From assembly GCF_000518805.1 (NCBI RefSeq), contig NZ_JAEH01000031.1, forward strand, positions 1 through 36,684: a stretch of DNA of 36,684 nucleotides. The letters run 5' to 3'. The DNA is from Shewanella waksmanii ATCC BAA-643 (GTDB lineage Bacteria > Pseudomonadota > Gammaproteobacteria > Enterobacterales > Shewanellaceae). The number at the start of each line of letters is the position of its first letter. Within the stretch, counting starts at the first letter, position 1. Positions 7,762 to 16,097 of this stretch are shown piece by piece. Under the pieces are notes generated by a model. It was not told the DNA's origin and ran no database searches. It saw only the letters and a program-made list of their open reading frames with translations. The translations under genes were made by a program, and so were the position numbers.

Positions 7762-8246
7762 ATGGCTATTGCCGGCCATCTAACTGCAAACAAGAGCACA
7801 ACCGCTTAAGATCCCCCACCTAAAAATACCACTTAAAAGTGCACTTATAGCTGCCGTAACTGCCCCTTGGCGGAGCCTGCCGTTTAACTATTTTCAACAT
7901 TGGTAAGCATTTTTTAGCATTTCGACTACAATTTTAGCAAACCCTTATAAAGGCGAGGTTAATGTTATAAAAAATGCAGTCATATACCCCTTTTTAAATA
8001 GAAAAAAGCTAGATTTTTACACAACTTGAGCAATTAACGCCCAATAAGGACAAACTTGTCACAAAAACGAACCAAATCTGTGATGGGAAAGCAGAACTTT
8101 GATCTAGCCCACACTCTTTAACACACAAAACTGTAAAATTCGGCCCTATGTTTGTTACAAGAATGGACGCTTGCAACAAAGAATGGAAACTATCTAAATA
8201 ACCATTAAAAAAATGGAGAAGAACCTCGGTTCTTGGGAGCACACAC
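7762..8246 (+). promoter_or_regulatory. Long leader of the second porin with two inverted repeats
   Basis: No gene is seen in these 485 bases. TTGTTACAAG (8152-8161) pairs with CTTGCAACAA (8170-8179) with one mismatch. AAGAACC and GGTTCTT (8219-8234) form a hairpin with a CUCG loop directly before the GGGAG ribosome site (8235-8239). A weak -35/-10 pair (TTGTCA, TGTGAT) may lie near 8055-8085. The position of the hairpins suggests control by RNA structure, an sRNA or an operator. Confidence 0.4.
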
Positions 8247-9269
8247 ATGAAAAAGACACTAATCTCTGCATCAGTTGCATCTGTAATTGCTATGACTTCT
8301 TTCAGCGCGCTAGCTGAAGGTCCAAGCTTCTACGGCCGCCTAGACCTATCAGTCACTAACTCTGACAATGGTGCAACCACTCAAAACGGTAAAGACGGTA
8401 CTGTTTTTGAAAACAACTTCTCTCACCTAGGTGTTAAAGGCAGCGAAAGCCTGTCTAAAAATATCGATGTGATCTACCAAATGGAGTTCCAAGTTGAAAA
8501 CACAACTAACTCTGGTGACACATTTAAAGCACGTAACACTTACCTAGGTCTTAAAACTAACGCTGGTACTGTGTTAGTGGGTCGTAACGACACCGTATTT
8601 AAGCAATCTGAAGGTGGTATCGATCTATTCGGCAACACTAACGCTGATATCGACCGTTTAGTCGGTGGTCAAACACGTTCTGGTGACGGTATCTGGTACT
8701 ACTCACCAAAAATTGCTGACCTAGTGACGTTAAATGCCACTTACCTAATGGAAGACAACTACACTAACGATGCAAACGAAACTTCTTATGAAGATCAATA
8801 CGCACTAAGTGCAACCATTGGTGACAAGAAGTTCAAGTCTCACAACTTCTACGTTGCAGCGGCTTACAACACTATCGGCGGCATCGATGCATACCGTGGT
8901 GTAGCACAAGTTAAGCTAGGTAACTTCAAGCTAGGTGGTCTATACCAAAATACTGAAAGCCAAACTTCAGATCAGAAAGGCGACTCTTACTTCGTCAACA
9001 TCGCTTATAACCTAAACGGCGTTAACCTAAAAGCTGAATACGGTAAAGATGAAGCTGGTTTCGGTAAGTACTACAGCAACATCACCGATGTTGATGGTAC
9101 AGATGTAGACGTACAAGTTATCACTGTTGGTGCTGACTACAAAGTGGCTAAATCAACTATGATTTACGGTCACTATGCCATGTACGAAGGCAGCCACAAA
9201 ATACTTGGCAACAAAGTTGACCTAGAAGACGACAACGTATTCACCGTAGGTGTACGTTACAACTTCTAA
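8247..9269 (+). CDS. Outer-membrane general porin, copy 2
   Basis: This 340-aa precursor has signal peptide MKKTLISASVASVIAMTSFS ending ALA, then EGPSFYGRLDLSVTNSDNG. It parallels the upstream porin almost strand for strand (NTYLGLKTNAGTVLVGRND, YYSPKIADLVTLNATYL, C-terminal VFTVGVRYNF). The two differ mainly in loop regions, for example around residues 170-185 and 265-300. A tandem duplication followed by loop divergence, which is where phage and antibody contacts lie, is the simplest reading. GGGAG lies eight bases before the ATG. The leader structure suggests regulation different from copy 1. Confidence 0.93.
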   Translation: MKKTLISASVASVIAMTSFSALAEGPSFYGRLDLSVTNSDNGATTQNGKDGTVFENNFSHLGVKGSESLSKNIDVIYQMEFQVENTTNSGDTFKARNTYLGLKTNAGTVLVGRNDTVFKQSEGGIDLFGNTNADIDRLVGGQTRSGDGIWYYSPKIADLVTLNATYLMEDNYTNDANETSYEDQYALSATIGDKKFKSHNFYVAAAYNTIGGIDAYRGVAQVKLGNFKLGGLYQNTESQTSDQKGDSYFVNIAYNLNGVNLKAEYGKDEAGFGKYYSNITDVDGTDVDVQVITVGADYKVAKSTMIYGHYAMYEGSHKILGNKVDLEDDNVFTVGVRYNF

Positions 9270-9295
9270 TCTGTCGCCGCTAAGCCAGCAACAGT

Positions 9296-9324
9296 AAAAA
9301 AGCGACTCATTGAGTCGCTTTTTT
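9296..9324 (+). terminator. Intrinsic terminator of porin 2
   Basis: AAAAAAGCGACTCA pairs perfectly with TGAGTCGCTTTTTT and gives a T run on both strands. Confidence 0.9.
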
Positions 9325-9353
9325 AATATGTGAACTTAGCTTGTTGAAGCTTA

Positions 9354-9616
9354 TACCAATCAGTATAAGAATTTGATCTACTCAGCGCGCTTTGGGCAAA
9401 CTAATTCAAGGCGAATGATTGAAACAATGGTTGTTCCCTTGTGAAATTATTCAACGCAGAAGTAGGCAGCCTAAAACGCGCCACAATGGCGAGTCATAGA
9501 GATTCTGAAGCTGTGTTAACGAGCTTAACCGTAGAATAACTATGCTCTTCACTCGTTGCCTTACCTCAGAACCGCTAAACTCTCGCTGAGTGACTAAATG
9601 TTTATACTGATTGGTA
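9354..9616. mobile_element. MITE-like element, long copy (263 bp)
   Basis: The ends are TACCAATCAGTATAA (left) and TTATACTGATTGGTA (right), perfect inverted repeats of 15 bp. Similarity continues inward: ATTTGATCTACTCAGCG on the left against ATTTAGTCACTCAGCG on the complement of the right. The 3-bp sequence TTA flanks it on both sides (9351-9353, 9617-9619), as expected of a target duplication. The inside has no ORF of note. A shorter copy with the same right end lies at 33099-33161. The element occupies the gap between porin 2 and tpm, which converge on it. Confidence 0.85.
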
Positions 9617-10276
9617 TTAGCCTTTCCTCACTAACCGATACACTGACTCGGTCAGCCAAGGCACGCCTTTACTGACAAACCTTTGGTTGTCATCTAGTAC
9701 ATCTTCACTATGTAATAACTCAATAGAAAAATCGGCCGATAAATGGCGGTTAACCCAATCATCAGACACAGCAAATGGCGGACCTTTTAATGCCTCTTGC
9801 GGATAATCAAGGGTAACGAGTAAGCCAATACTTTTTGGCGCAATTAACTCAGCAATGCGTTTAGCATAATCACTGCGCATTGACTCCGGCCAGGCGATTA
9901 ACGCCGCTCTGTCATAAAAACCCACCGCTTGCTGGGTTACTTCGGCAGGCAAGGTAAAAATATCCCCCTGATATAGGGCTATTTGCTCAGTGGTAAAGCA
10001 CTGATGAGCACCGCTTATTGTTTGATTAACCGCTAGATTATTGTCGGTAAAAAACTGCTGCACGGCCTGTTCGCTAAGCTCGCAGCCAATCACCTCATGC
10101 CCTTGCTCTGCTAAAAAGCACATATCTAAGGTCTTACCGCATAACGGCACAAAAACTTGGCTTTGTTGGGCTAGGCCTAAGCTAGGCCAATATTTGATTA
10201 ACAGCGGATTGACAGCATCAAGATGAAAACCGATCTGTGCGGCGGCCCATTTCTCATGCCAAAAATTGGGTTGCAT
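9617..10276 (-). CDS. tpm: Thiopurine S-methyltransferase
   Basis: Bacterial TPMT transfers methyl from S-adenosylmethionine to thiopurines and to selenium or tellurium compounds. The 219-aa protein starts [18 protein letters not shown], the family N-terminus, and has the SAM-binding segment [20 protein letters not shown] (about 42-61), then [13 protein letters not shown] and [10 protein letters not shown]. The ATG at 10276 has GGAG seven bases upstream. The stop codon TAA (9619-9617) is also the right target duplication of the MITE-like element, so that element landed exactly at the end of the gene. Confidence 0.95.
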   Translation of the reverse strand: MQPNFWHEKWAAAQIGFHLDAVNPLLIKYWPSLGLAQQSQVFVPLCGKTLDMCFLAEQGHEVIGCELSEQAVQQFFTDNNLAVNQTISGAHQCFTTEQIALYQGDIFTLPAEVTQQAVGFYDRAALIAWPESMRSDYAKRIAELIAPKSIGLLVTLDYPQEALKGPPFAVSDDWVNRHLSADFSIELLHSEDVLDDNQRFVSKGVPWLTESVYRLVRKG

Positions 10277-10445
10277 GGTGCGACTCCTAACATTGATCCA
10301 ACCTAGATACGGCTGATGTTATAAAGTTGCCCACTTTAATCGCTCACACCTTCAGATGCAAAGGCGCAAGCTTATTGACAGTATCGCAATGCGTAAGGTC
10401 AACTTAACGCAATTTAGAATTGCCACCGGCAATCACAGTCGCAAC

Positions 10446-10790
10446 CTACTGGATATCAAGCACCTTCTGTACACGACGTAACCAAACACAATTTTCGCAC
10501 TCGCAATTCCGACGCGATAGATGATGCGGCGTTAAACTAGAATCGATAAAATCGACCGCAATCAACAGCTGCTGCTTTAGCTCTTGTACCGATTTTTTCT
10601 CTACGGCGACGAGCTCATCATTGTGGTTCATCCAGATACATTCCATTCCCTGATGACAGTTCAAGCACTGCTCATCGCTGGTATTAAAAAAACCTGCATG
10701 GGGACAGAATTTTAGCTCCATTGACTGCACAATTCGTTTTCTTGGATATGCTAATAGTTCAATTAATTGGGCTTTATCTAGCTCTGTCAT
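10446..10790 (-). CDS. Conserved Cys-rich small protein, probably metal-binding
   Basis: I do not recognise a named family. The 114-aa protein starts at an ATG with GGAGG six bases upstream, so the gene is well supported. It has no signal peptide or membrane segment. Two cysteine groups stand out: C29, then C-x2-C and a further Cys at about 43-51 (CLNCHQGMEC), and C-x-C-x2-C near 96-101 (CECENC). His residues are close to both. This pattern suggests one or two zinc sites; nucleic-acid or regulatory roles are possible but unproven. It is divergent from the Ser/Thr kinase gene, with 242 bp between them holding a FNR-like sequence at 10873-10886. Confidence 0.75.
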   Translation of the reverse strand: MTELDKAQLIELLAYPRKRIVQSMELKFCPHAGFFNTSDEQCLNCHQGMECIWMNHNDELVAVEKKSVQELKQQLLIAVDFIDSSLTPHHLSRRNCECENCVWLRRVQKVLDIQ

Positions 10791-10872
10791 ATGCCCTCCA
10801 ACCTTGTTTAAAGTCCATTATCAAATACTGATTAACTCAGTATCAGACTACCCGCATGTGTCTGTAACAGAT

Positions 10873-10886
10873 TTGATATAGGTCAA
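10873..10886. promoter_or_regulatory. Possible FNR/EtrA-type site between divergent genes
   Basis: TTGATATAGGTCAA matches TTGAT-N4-ATCAA at 9 of 10 positions and lies between two divergent starts. No convincing -10 is found at the class II distance on either strand, and one such match per window is expected by chance. Confidence 0.25.
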
Positions 10887-11032
10887 CATCTCATCCGAAA
10901 TTATTCGCTAGGGATCACAGATGTGAACTGTCAAAGCAGCGTAGGGAATCGCTATTGAGTCACAACAAATCTACTTGCTCAACAACGGGCTTTAGGGTAG
11001 AAATTAACTAACGTACTTCGGTTAAGGTCAGC

Positions 11033-12856
11033 ATGACAACCGCCGCAATCAATACCCCACAATTACAGCACTTCTATATATCTGAAGAGCAATCGATTTA
11101 CTTACTTAAGGCTGATGATGCGCGGAAACACAAAGCGTGGATGCGCTTATGTAAACAGCAACTGGCTAAGTTGGGCTACCAACAAATAGAACTCATTGGT
11201 AAAGGGGCCTACGGCTTTGTGTTTGCTGGAATAGACAAACATCAACAGTCCCATGTATTTAAGTTCTCACGCATGACCTTACCGCAACATGCACAAGATA
11301 GGCTCGAAGAAGAAGCCTTTATGTTATCTCAGGTCAAACATCCCAACGTGCCACCAGTGATTAAATTTGAGCATGTAGGTAAACAAGGCATACTGGTGAT
11401 GGCCAGAGCCCCAGGGGAAGATCTTGAGCAGCTTTGCCTGCGTAAAGGCGCCTTACCAGTGTCAACGGTAATGAGTATTGCGCGCCAACTGGCCAATATT
11501 CTGCAATATCTACATCACGGACGCCCGTTAGTGCACGGCGATATCAAACCTTCCAATTTAGTTTATGACACCCAAACTGGCCACCTATCGTTAATCGATT
11601 GGGGCTCAGCTGTTTTTGCCCAACGTGATGCCCATGGTAATCCCGTTAATGGCAACGTGATGGATGTGATGTCCAATGATCAACAGCATACTAATGCGCG
11701 CATGGGGGATGTGTACTTCATCGGCGAAGAGCAACTCAATGGTGCACTTTCAAGCCCTCGGTTTGATGAGCAAGGCGTGGCTGCCACCCTTTATGCGTTG
11801 GCCTCTGGGCAAGCTAGCCGTTTTGGAAGTAAAGTGATTCCGGCCACCAGCATCGGCCTACCCATCGAGTTAGCCCGTACATTAGATGCCATGTTGAGCG
11901 ACGATCCTGCCACCCGTAACCGCGCCGGAGATTATTTTCTCAAAAGTATGCTGCACGCCCATCGCATGCACCTCCCCGAATTACCCACTCCTGCGATGCA
12001 AGCCGAAATCCCGGTATGGGAACTGGGTGAAAAAAATGAGGTAGAAACGGTAACCTACAGCTCACGAAAGTCATTCCTGCGCGAACACAACCCAGATGAT
12101 CCCATCGCCAAAATGGATGATCTGCAGTTAGAAAAGTATTACCGCAACTTTATGGCAGGTATGGGCGATACTGAAAAAGGCTTTATTGCCGCTGTTAGTC
12201 GCTTAGCCCAATATGCCATTGTCGGTGGCTTAGCCATCCACTGGCGGGAATCAGGCGTATTTATCGACTCCAACCTAGCCCTGTACAACCGCGAACAAAA
12301 ATCGGCGTTGATATTAGCCGTCAATAACATGGTCACCCTCGCCCGCGGCATCCGCAGGATCGGGGTATTTAAGGCGTGCTTTTTTAACGCACGAGACACT
12401 CTGCATTTAGAGCGAGATAATACCGAACAGCCATTTGAGATCGCACCGGATCAACAATTGCCTTTTGAAGTGGGCGATGTACCGTCACTTGAGGATAAGT
12501 CACGACTACACAGCTACTTTGAGGATGGTCGAGATCCTGATGAGAACTTAGAGCTGCCGGAAGCGATTATGACGGAACTGGCGTGGATCAACCAGATCCA
12601 TCATACCGGTTGTATTATTTTTGAAGTCTTGCCACAACACATGAAAATCCATAGCTACTTGCGACTACTCAATCCCCGAAAACAAGCAGCGTTTCGTGGC
12701 AGTCTCGACCGCATTCTAAGTCATGTTGGTAAAATTCAGGGGAAAGGTGTCGCTGGCTTTATGAAGCTGCCTTATAAAAATACCCGCAAATTTTCTGTGA
12801 TCGAAAAACAAGCCGACCGCTTTTATCCTAGAAACCCAAAAACCCTCAATGACTGA
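11033..12856 (+). CDS. Ser/Thr protein kinase with unknown C-terminal domain
   Basis: The 607-aa cytoplasmic protein has a eukaryotic-type kinase fold at about 50-310. The Gly loop is GKGAYGFVFAG (56-66). Lys77 in HVFKFSR is the likely ATP anchor. The catalytic loop is HGDIKPSN, with Asp170, Lys172 and Asn175. The metal motif is DWGSA, with Asp189 and Trp in place of the usual Phe of DFG. All catalytic residues are present. HGD replaces HRD, which suggests activity without the usual activation-loop Arg switch. Residues about 340-607 form a second region I do not recognise, without membrane segments or repeats. No phosphatase or FHA gene is adjacent, so targets are unknown. Confidence 0.85.
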   Translation: MTTAAINTPQLQHFYISEEQSIYLLKADDARKHKAWMRLCKQQLAKLGYQQIELIGKGAYGFVFAGIDKHQQSHVFKFSRMTLPQHAQDRLEEEAFMLSQVKHPNVPPVIKFEHVGKQGILVMARAPGEDLEQLCLRKGALPVSTVMSIARQLANILQYLHHGRPLVHGDIKPSNLVYDTQTGHLSLIDWGSAVFAQRDAHGNPVNGNVMDVMSNDQQHTNARMGDVYFIGEEQLNGALSSPRFDEQGVAATLYALASGQASRFGSKVIPATSIGLPIELARTLDAMLSDDPATRNRAGDYFLKSMLHAHRMHLPELPTPAMQAEIPVWELGEKNEVETVTYSSRKSFLREHNPDDPIAKMDDLQLEKYYRNFMAGMGDTEKGFIAAVSRLAQYAIVGGLAIHWRESGVFIDSNLALYNREQKSALILAVNNMVTLARGIRRIGVFKACFFNARDTLHLERDNTEQPFEIAPDQQLPFEVGDVPSLEDKSRLHSYFEDGRDPDENLELPEAIMTELAWINQIHHTGCIIFEVLPQHMKIHSYLRLLNPRKQAAFRGSLDRILSHVGKIQGKGVAGFMKLPYKNTRKFSVIEKQADRFYPRNPKTLND

Positions 12857-12902
12857 TAAGCGCGCCATAAAAAGCTACTTGGGCACAGGTTCAATGGTCA
12901 AT

Positions 12903-12929
12903 CTCAGTCTCAGTGCTCAGTGCTCAGTC
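12903..12929. repeat. Short CTCAGT-rich tandem repeat
   Basis: CTCAGT recurs four times in 27 bases (units TCTCAG and TGCTCAG) between the kinase stop and the fxsA stop. It looks like slippage in a non-coding gap. Confidence 0.6.
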
Positions 12930-12931
12930 AA

Positions 12932-13495
12932 TTAAGCTTTAGGGTCTTGTTTGTCGTCCAGTTGATGCGACTCGGGACGTTTATCACTGGGGTCGGCTTT
13001 ATGTTCATAGTCACCGTCAAAGGTATTACCTTGGTCTTGACCGAAAGGCGAACGCGGATCTTGGCCGAAGGGTGAGCGCGGGTCTTGACCAAAAGGACCT
13101 TGGCCAAAGCCAGCTTGAAAATGATTTTGATTAGCCACTTTAATTTGCATACGTTTATACAGCACTTTAGCGATAGGCTTACGGGTAAATGGAGTCAGTA
13201 GCAATAATCCAATAAAGTCGGTCACAAAGCCGGGGATTAACAATAACAAACCTGCCATCGCTAACATCATGCCCTCAACAATCTCTTGTCCAGGTGCTTG
13301 GCCTTCTGCGAGCTTTTTTTGCACTTGCATCAAAGTACTAATACCTTGACTGCGCACCAGTGATACCCCAACCACTGCGGTAAAAATCACTAAACCTACC
13401 GTATTCCAACTGCCAAGCGATTCACCGACGCGGATCAGTACATTGAGCTCCAAAACTGGAACCAAAACAAAAATTATCAACAAGATAAAAAACAC
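12932..13495 (-). CDS. fxsA: FxsA family membrane protein with a repeat tail
   Basis: FxsA is an inner-membrane protein; overexpression in E. coli relieves F-plasmid exclusion of phage T7. The frame starts at a GTG (13495) with GAGG five bases upstream and has no earlier ATG. Residues 1-110 carry the family's hydrophobic segments (LIIFVLVPVLELNVLIRVGE, TVGLVIFTAVVGVSLVRSQG, then MLAMAGLLLLIPGFVTDFIG). The 187-aa length exceeds E. coli FxsA (158). The extra part is a soluble tail with the 8-residue unit PFGQDPRS two to three times, then an acidic and basic end. The synonymous sites in the repeats have diverged, so the expansion is not recent. Confidence 0.9.
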   Translation of the reverse strand: MFFILLIIFVLVPVLELNVLIRVGESLGSWNTVGLVIFTAVVGVSLVRSQGISTLMQVQKKLAEGQAPGQEIVEGMMLAMAGLLLLIPGFVTDFIGLLLLTPFTRKPIAKVLYKRMQIKVANQNHFQAGFGQGPFGQDPRSPFGQDPRSPFGQDQGNTFDGDYEHKADPSDKRPESHQLDDKQDPKA

Positions 13496-13754
13496 ACTGA
13501 CCTCACAATATCAATTTTTTCACTGGCGTTATGAAACATAAATGGGGATTGCAGGGTCTATTTTCAAGTCGATACGCTAACAACAAAAGCGACAGAAATA
13601 TCGACTGTCTCACTATTTTAGTGAACCCTTAATGCAAGGATAGCGTAAAACACGTAAAGTAGAGCCCACTAAACCATTTATTGACTTTAGTAAGGCTAGC
13701 ATAAGCCTATTGGCTTAACTCAGTTTTAATGACTGTGAGAAGTAGCATATCACC

Positions 13755-14078
13755 ATGAAGCAAACATGCTTAATTGTCTGTAGCAGCTGTCCCGATTTGG
13801 CTACCGCTGAATCCATAGCAACCGCTTTAGTGCAAGCTAAGCTTGGCGCTTGCGTCCACATTAACGGTCCGATTAGCTCGGTGTATATGTGGCAAGGTGA
13901 GATGTGTAAAGATCAGGAGTATCAACTGCAGATCAAATGTTTACAGCAGAATTTTTTGCAGATTGAAGCCTTGGTGACTCAGCTACATCCCTATGATGTA
14001 CCTGAACTCATCGCCACCCCTATCACTCACGGTTCTGCCGCCTATTTAGAATGGATAAAAGAAACGACACTCTCATGA
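13755..14078 (+). CDS. cutA: Divalent-cation tolerance protein CutA
   Basis: The 107-aa protein matches CutA in length and in its conserved core, ACVHINGPISSVYMWQGEMC followed by EYQLQIKC and HPYDVPELIATPI. CutA forms a very stable trimer with a ferredoxin-like fold. It was first linked to copper tolerance, through the downstream dsbD gene in E. coli; its own function is still uncertain. Here too it is directly followed by dsbD, with the stop and the next start overlapping as ATGA (14075-14078). That indicates translational coupling in one operon. Confidence 0.95.
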   Translation: MKQTCLIVCSSCPDLATAESIATALVQAKLGACVHINGPISSVYMWQGEMCKDQEYQLQIKCLQQNFLQIEALVTQLHPYDVPELIATPITHGSAAYLEWIKETTLS

Positions 14079-15886
14079 AAAAAATCCTGTTTGTTTTTCT
14101 CTCCGCCCTATTACTTCTGGCGCCGACGGCCAATGCCGATGGTATTTTCAGTAGTAGTAAATTCAGCTTCCTCAAAGATGAGCCCAAGCTCATGCCCGTT
14201 GACGAAGCCTTTGTATTTGATTTCGAACAACAAGGTAATCAAGTTAAAGTCAGTTGGGTGATTGCTGACGGCTACTACATGTACCGTGACAAACTTGAAT
14301 TTGAAGCTGATGGCGCCAAAATTGGCGACATAAAGCTGCCCAGAGGTAAAGCGCATACCGATGAATACTTCGGTGAGCAAGAGGTGTATTACACCTATGT
14401 CGATATTCCTATCGGTATCAAAGAAGCCAGTAGTGAAGCGACCCTTAATGTCACTTTTATGGGATGTGCTGAAGGTAAATTATGCTTCCCGCCAACCAAA
14501 CGCAGTGCGGTTTTGGACGCCGTTGAACCCAATGACGGTAAGTTAGCAGGCGCCAACGCCGATGCCCCTGCAGCACCATCGGCAACGAGCGCCCCTATTA
14601 CCCAGCAAGACAGTCTCAGTGCCATGCTATCGGGTGACAACCTGCTGTGGACTTTAGTGATCTTCTTTGGCTTAGGCATCGGCTTGGCATTAACGCCTTG
14701 CGTGTTCCCTATGTACCCGATTCTATCCGGTATCATTGTTGGTCAAGGTGAAAAGCTCTCTACTGCTAAAGCCTTCAGCCTATCAATGGTCTACGTACAG
14801 GGTATGGCCATTACCTATTCACTGTTGGGGCTCATTGTTGCCTCTGCCGGCATGAAGTACCAAGCGGCACTGCAGCACCCGGCGGTACTGATTTTCTTGG
14901 CGGTATTATTCCTGCTGCTCAGCTTATCCATGTTCGGCTTATACGAGCTGAAACTGCCTGCTCGCTGGCAAGAAAAGCTCAACAGTTTCTCCAACAATCA
15001 AAAAGGTGGCAATGTCGCGGGGGTTTTCCTCATGGGCGTTATCTCTGGATTGGTTGCTTCCCCTTGCACCACAGCGCCATTATCGGGTGCCTTGGTTTAC
15101 GTGGCACAAACTGGTGACTTGATGCAAGGCTTCTTAGCCCTATACGTATTAAGTATGGGTATGGGTTTGCCGCTGCTCATCATCGGCTCATCAGGTGGTA
15201 AGTTGCTGCCTCGCGCCGGAGCCTGGATGGATGTCATTAAGACTGTCTTTGGCTTCTTACTGATTGCCGTTTCGGTTGTCATGATTGGCCGCATCTGGCC
15301 CGATACCGTCTCAGATGTACTTTGGTCACTGTGGGGCGTGAGTTTAGCGGGTTACTTAATGCACCAGAACAAGCTCACCGAGTTTAACTGGAAACAGACC
15401 GTACGCTCAGTCAGCTTATTGCTACTGCTACTTGCTAGCTTCTCCTACGGTTTTCAAGCGGTAATGGCGGCATTAGGCTACGAGACACCAGTTGCGCAGC
15501 AAAGCCAAACCAGTGAGCATATCACCCACAAAAAGATTAAGTCATTGGCTGATCTTGAACGTGAGGTTGCCGCCGCAAGTGCTGCAGGTAAACCGGTTAT
15601 GCTTGACCTGTATGCTGACTGGTGTGTCGCCTGTAAAGAGTTTGAGAACATCACTTTTAAGGCACCAGAAGTTCAGCAGCGTTTAGCTAACTCGGTATTC
15701 CTGCAAGCCGACGTGACGCGTAATGATGATATCGATATTGAGTTACTAGAGCATTACGATGTGCTGGGCTTGCCCACTCTGTTGATGTTTGACGCCCAAG
15801 GTGAAGTGCGTGATGAACTGCGGGTAACCGGGTTTATGCGTCCGCAAGCCTTTGCAGATCATCTCGACTTATTGCTAAAGCCTTAA
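14075..15886 (+). CDS. dsbD: Thiol:disulfide interchange protein DsbD
   Basis: DsbD moves electrons from cytoplasmic thioredoxin across the inner membrane to periplasmic DsbC, DsbG and CcmG. The start is the ATG overlapping the cutA stop, giving 603 aa with signal peptide MKKILFVFLSALLLLAPTAN. All three redox pairs are present: alpha domain Cys131/Cys137 (MGCAEGKLCFPP), membrane domain Cys209 (LTPCVFPMYP) and Cys331 (ASPCTTAPLSG), and gamma thioredoxin domain Cys517/Cys520 (DWCVACKEF). About eight membrane helices lie between 195 and 465. A host with many c-type hemes, like this one, depends on DsbD for cytochrome maturation. A terminator follows. Confidence 0.97.
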   Translation: MKKILFVFLSALLLLAPTANADGIFSSSKFSFLKDEPKLMPVDEAFVFDFEQQGNQVKVSWVIADGYYMYRDKLEFEADGAKIGDIKLPRGKAHTDEYFGEQEVYYTYVDIPIGIKEASSEATLNVTFMGCAEGKLCFPPTKRSAVLDAVEPNDGKLAGANADAPAAPSATSAPITQQDSLSAMLSGDNLLWTLVIFFGLGIGLALTPCVFPMYPILSGIIVGQGEKLSTAKAFSLSMVYVQGMAITYSLLGLIVASAGMKYQAALQHPAVLIFLAVLFLLLSLSMFGLYELKLPARWQEKLNSFSNNQKGGNVAGVFLMGVISGLVASPCTTAPLSGALVYVAQTGDLMQGFLALYVLSMGMGLPLLIIGSSGGKLLPRAGAWMDVIKTVFGFLLIAVSVVMIGRIWPDTVSDVLWSLWGVSLAGYLMHQNKLTEFNWKQTVRSVSLLLLLLASFSYGFQAVMAALGYETPVAQQSQTSEHITHKKIKSLADLEREVAAASAAGKPVMLDLYADWCVACKEFENITFKAPEVQQRLANSVFLQADVTRNDDIDIELLEHYDVLGLPTLLMFDAQGEVRDELRVTGFMRPQAFADHLDLLLKP

Positions 15887-15917
15887 CTGGCAATGCCCAA
15901 AAATAATGACTAAATTT

Positions 15918-15944
15918 AAAGCCTCCACGATTGGAGGCTTTTTT
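15918..15944 (+). terminator. Intrinsic terminator of cutA-dsbD
   Basis: AAAGCCTCC pairs with GGAGGCTTT around ACGATT, followed by T residues. Confidence 0.9.
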
Positions 15945-16032
15945 ATTGCCACTTTTGCGCCTATCTCGCAACTAAGCCTGTTCCCTAGCGCAAAAACAAC
16001 CGATTTGATACAAGTTTCTTGATTAAATTTCA

Positions 16033-16060
16033 TTTAAAGTTAACAGAAATCTTATACAAT
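16033..16060 (+). promoter_or_regulatory. Possible promoter of the CPA2 antiporter gene
   Basis: A weak -35 TTTAAA, a 16-bp spacer and a -10 TACAAT end 37 bp before the ATG. The -10 is good, the -35 poor. Confidence 0.35.
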
Positions 16061-16097
16061 AATAGGTATTTACCCCTAACCTAAAATCAGGAGCGAC

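Noticed and set aside
10873..10886. Confident FNR regulation of the kinase or Cys-rich gene
   Set aside because: The motif is 9/10, but one such match is expected by chance in this window and no -10 fits the distance; kept only as a low-confidence feature.
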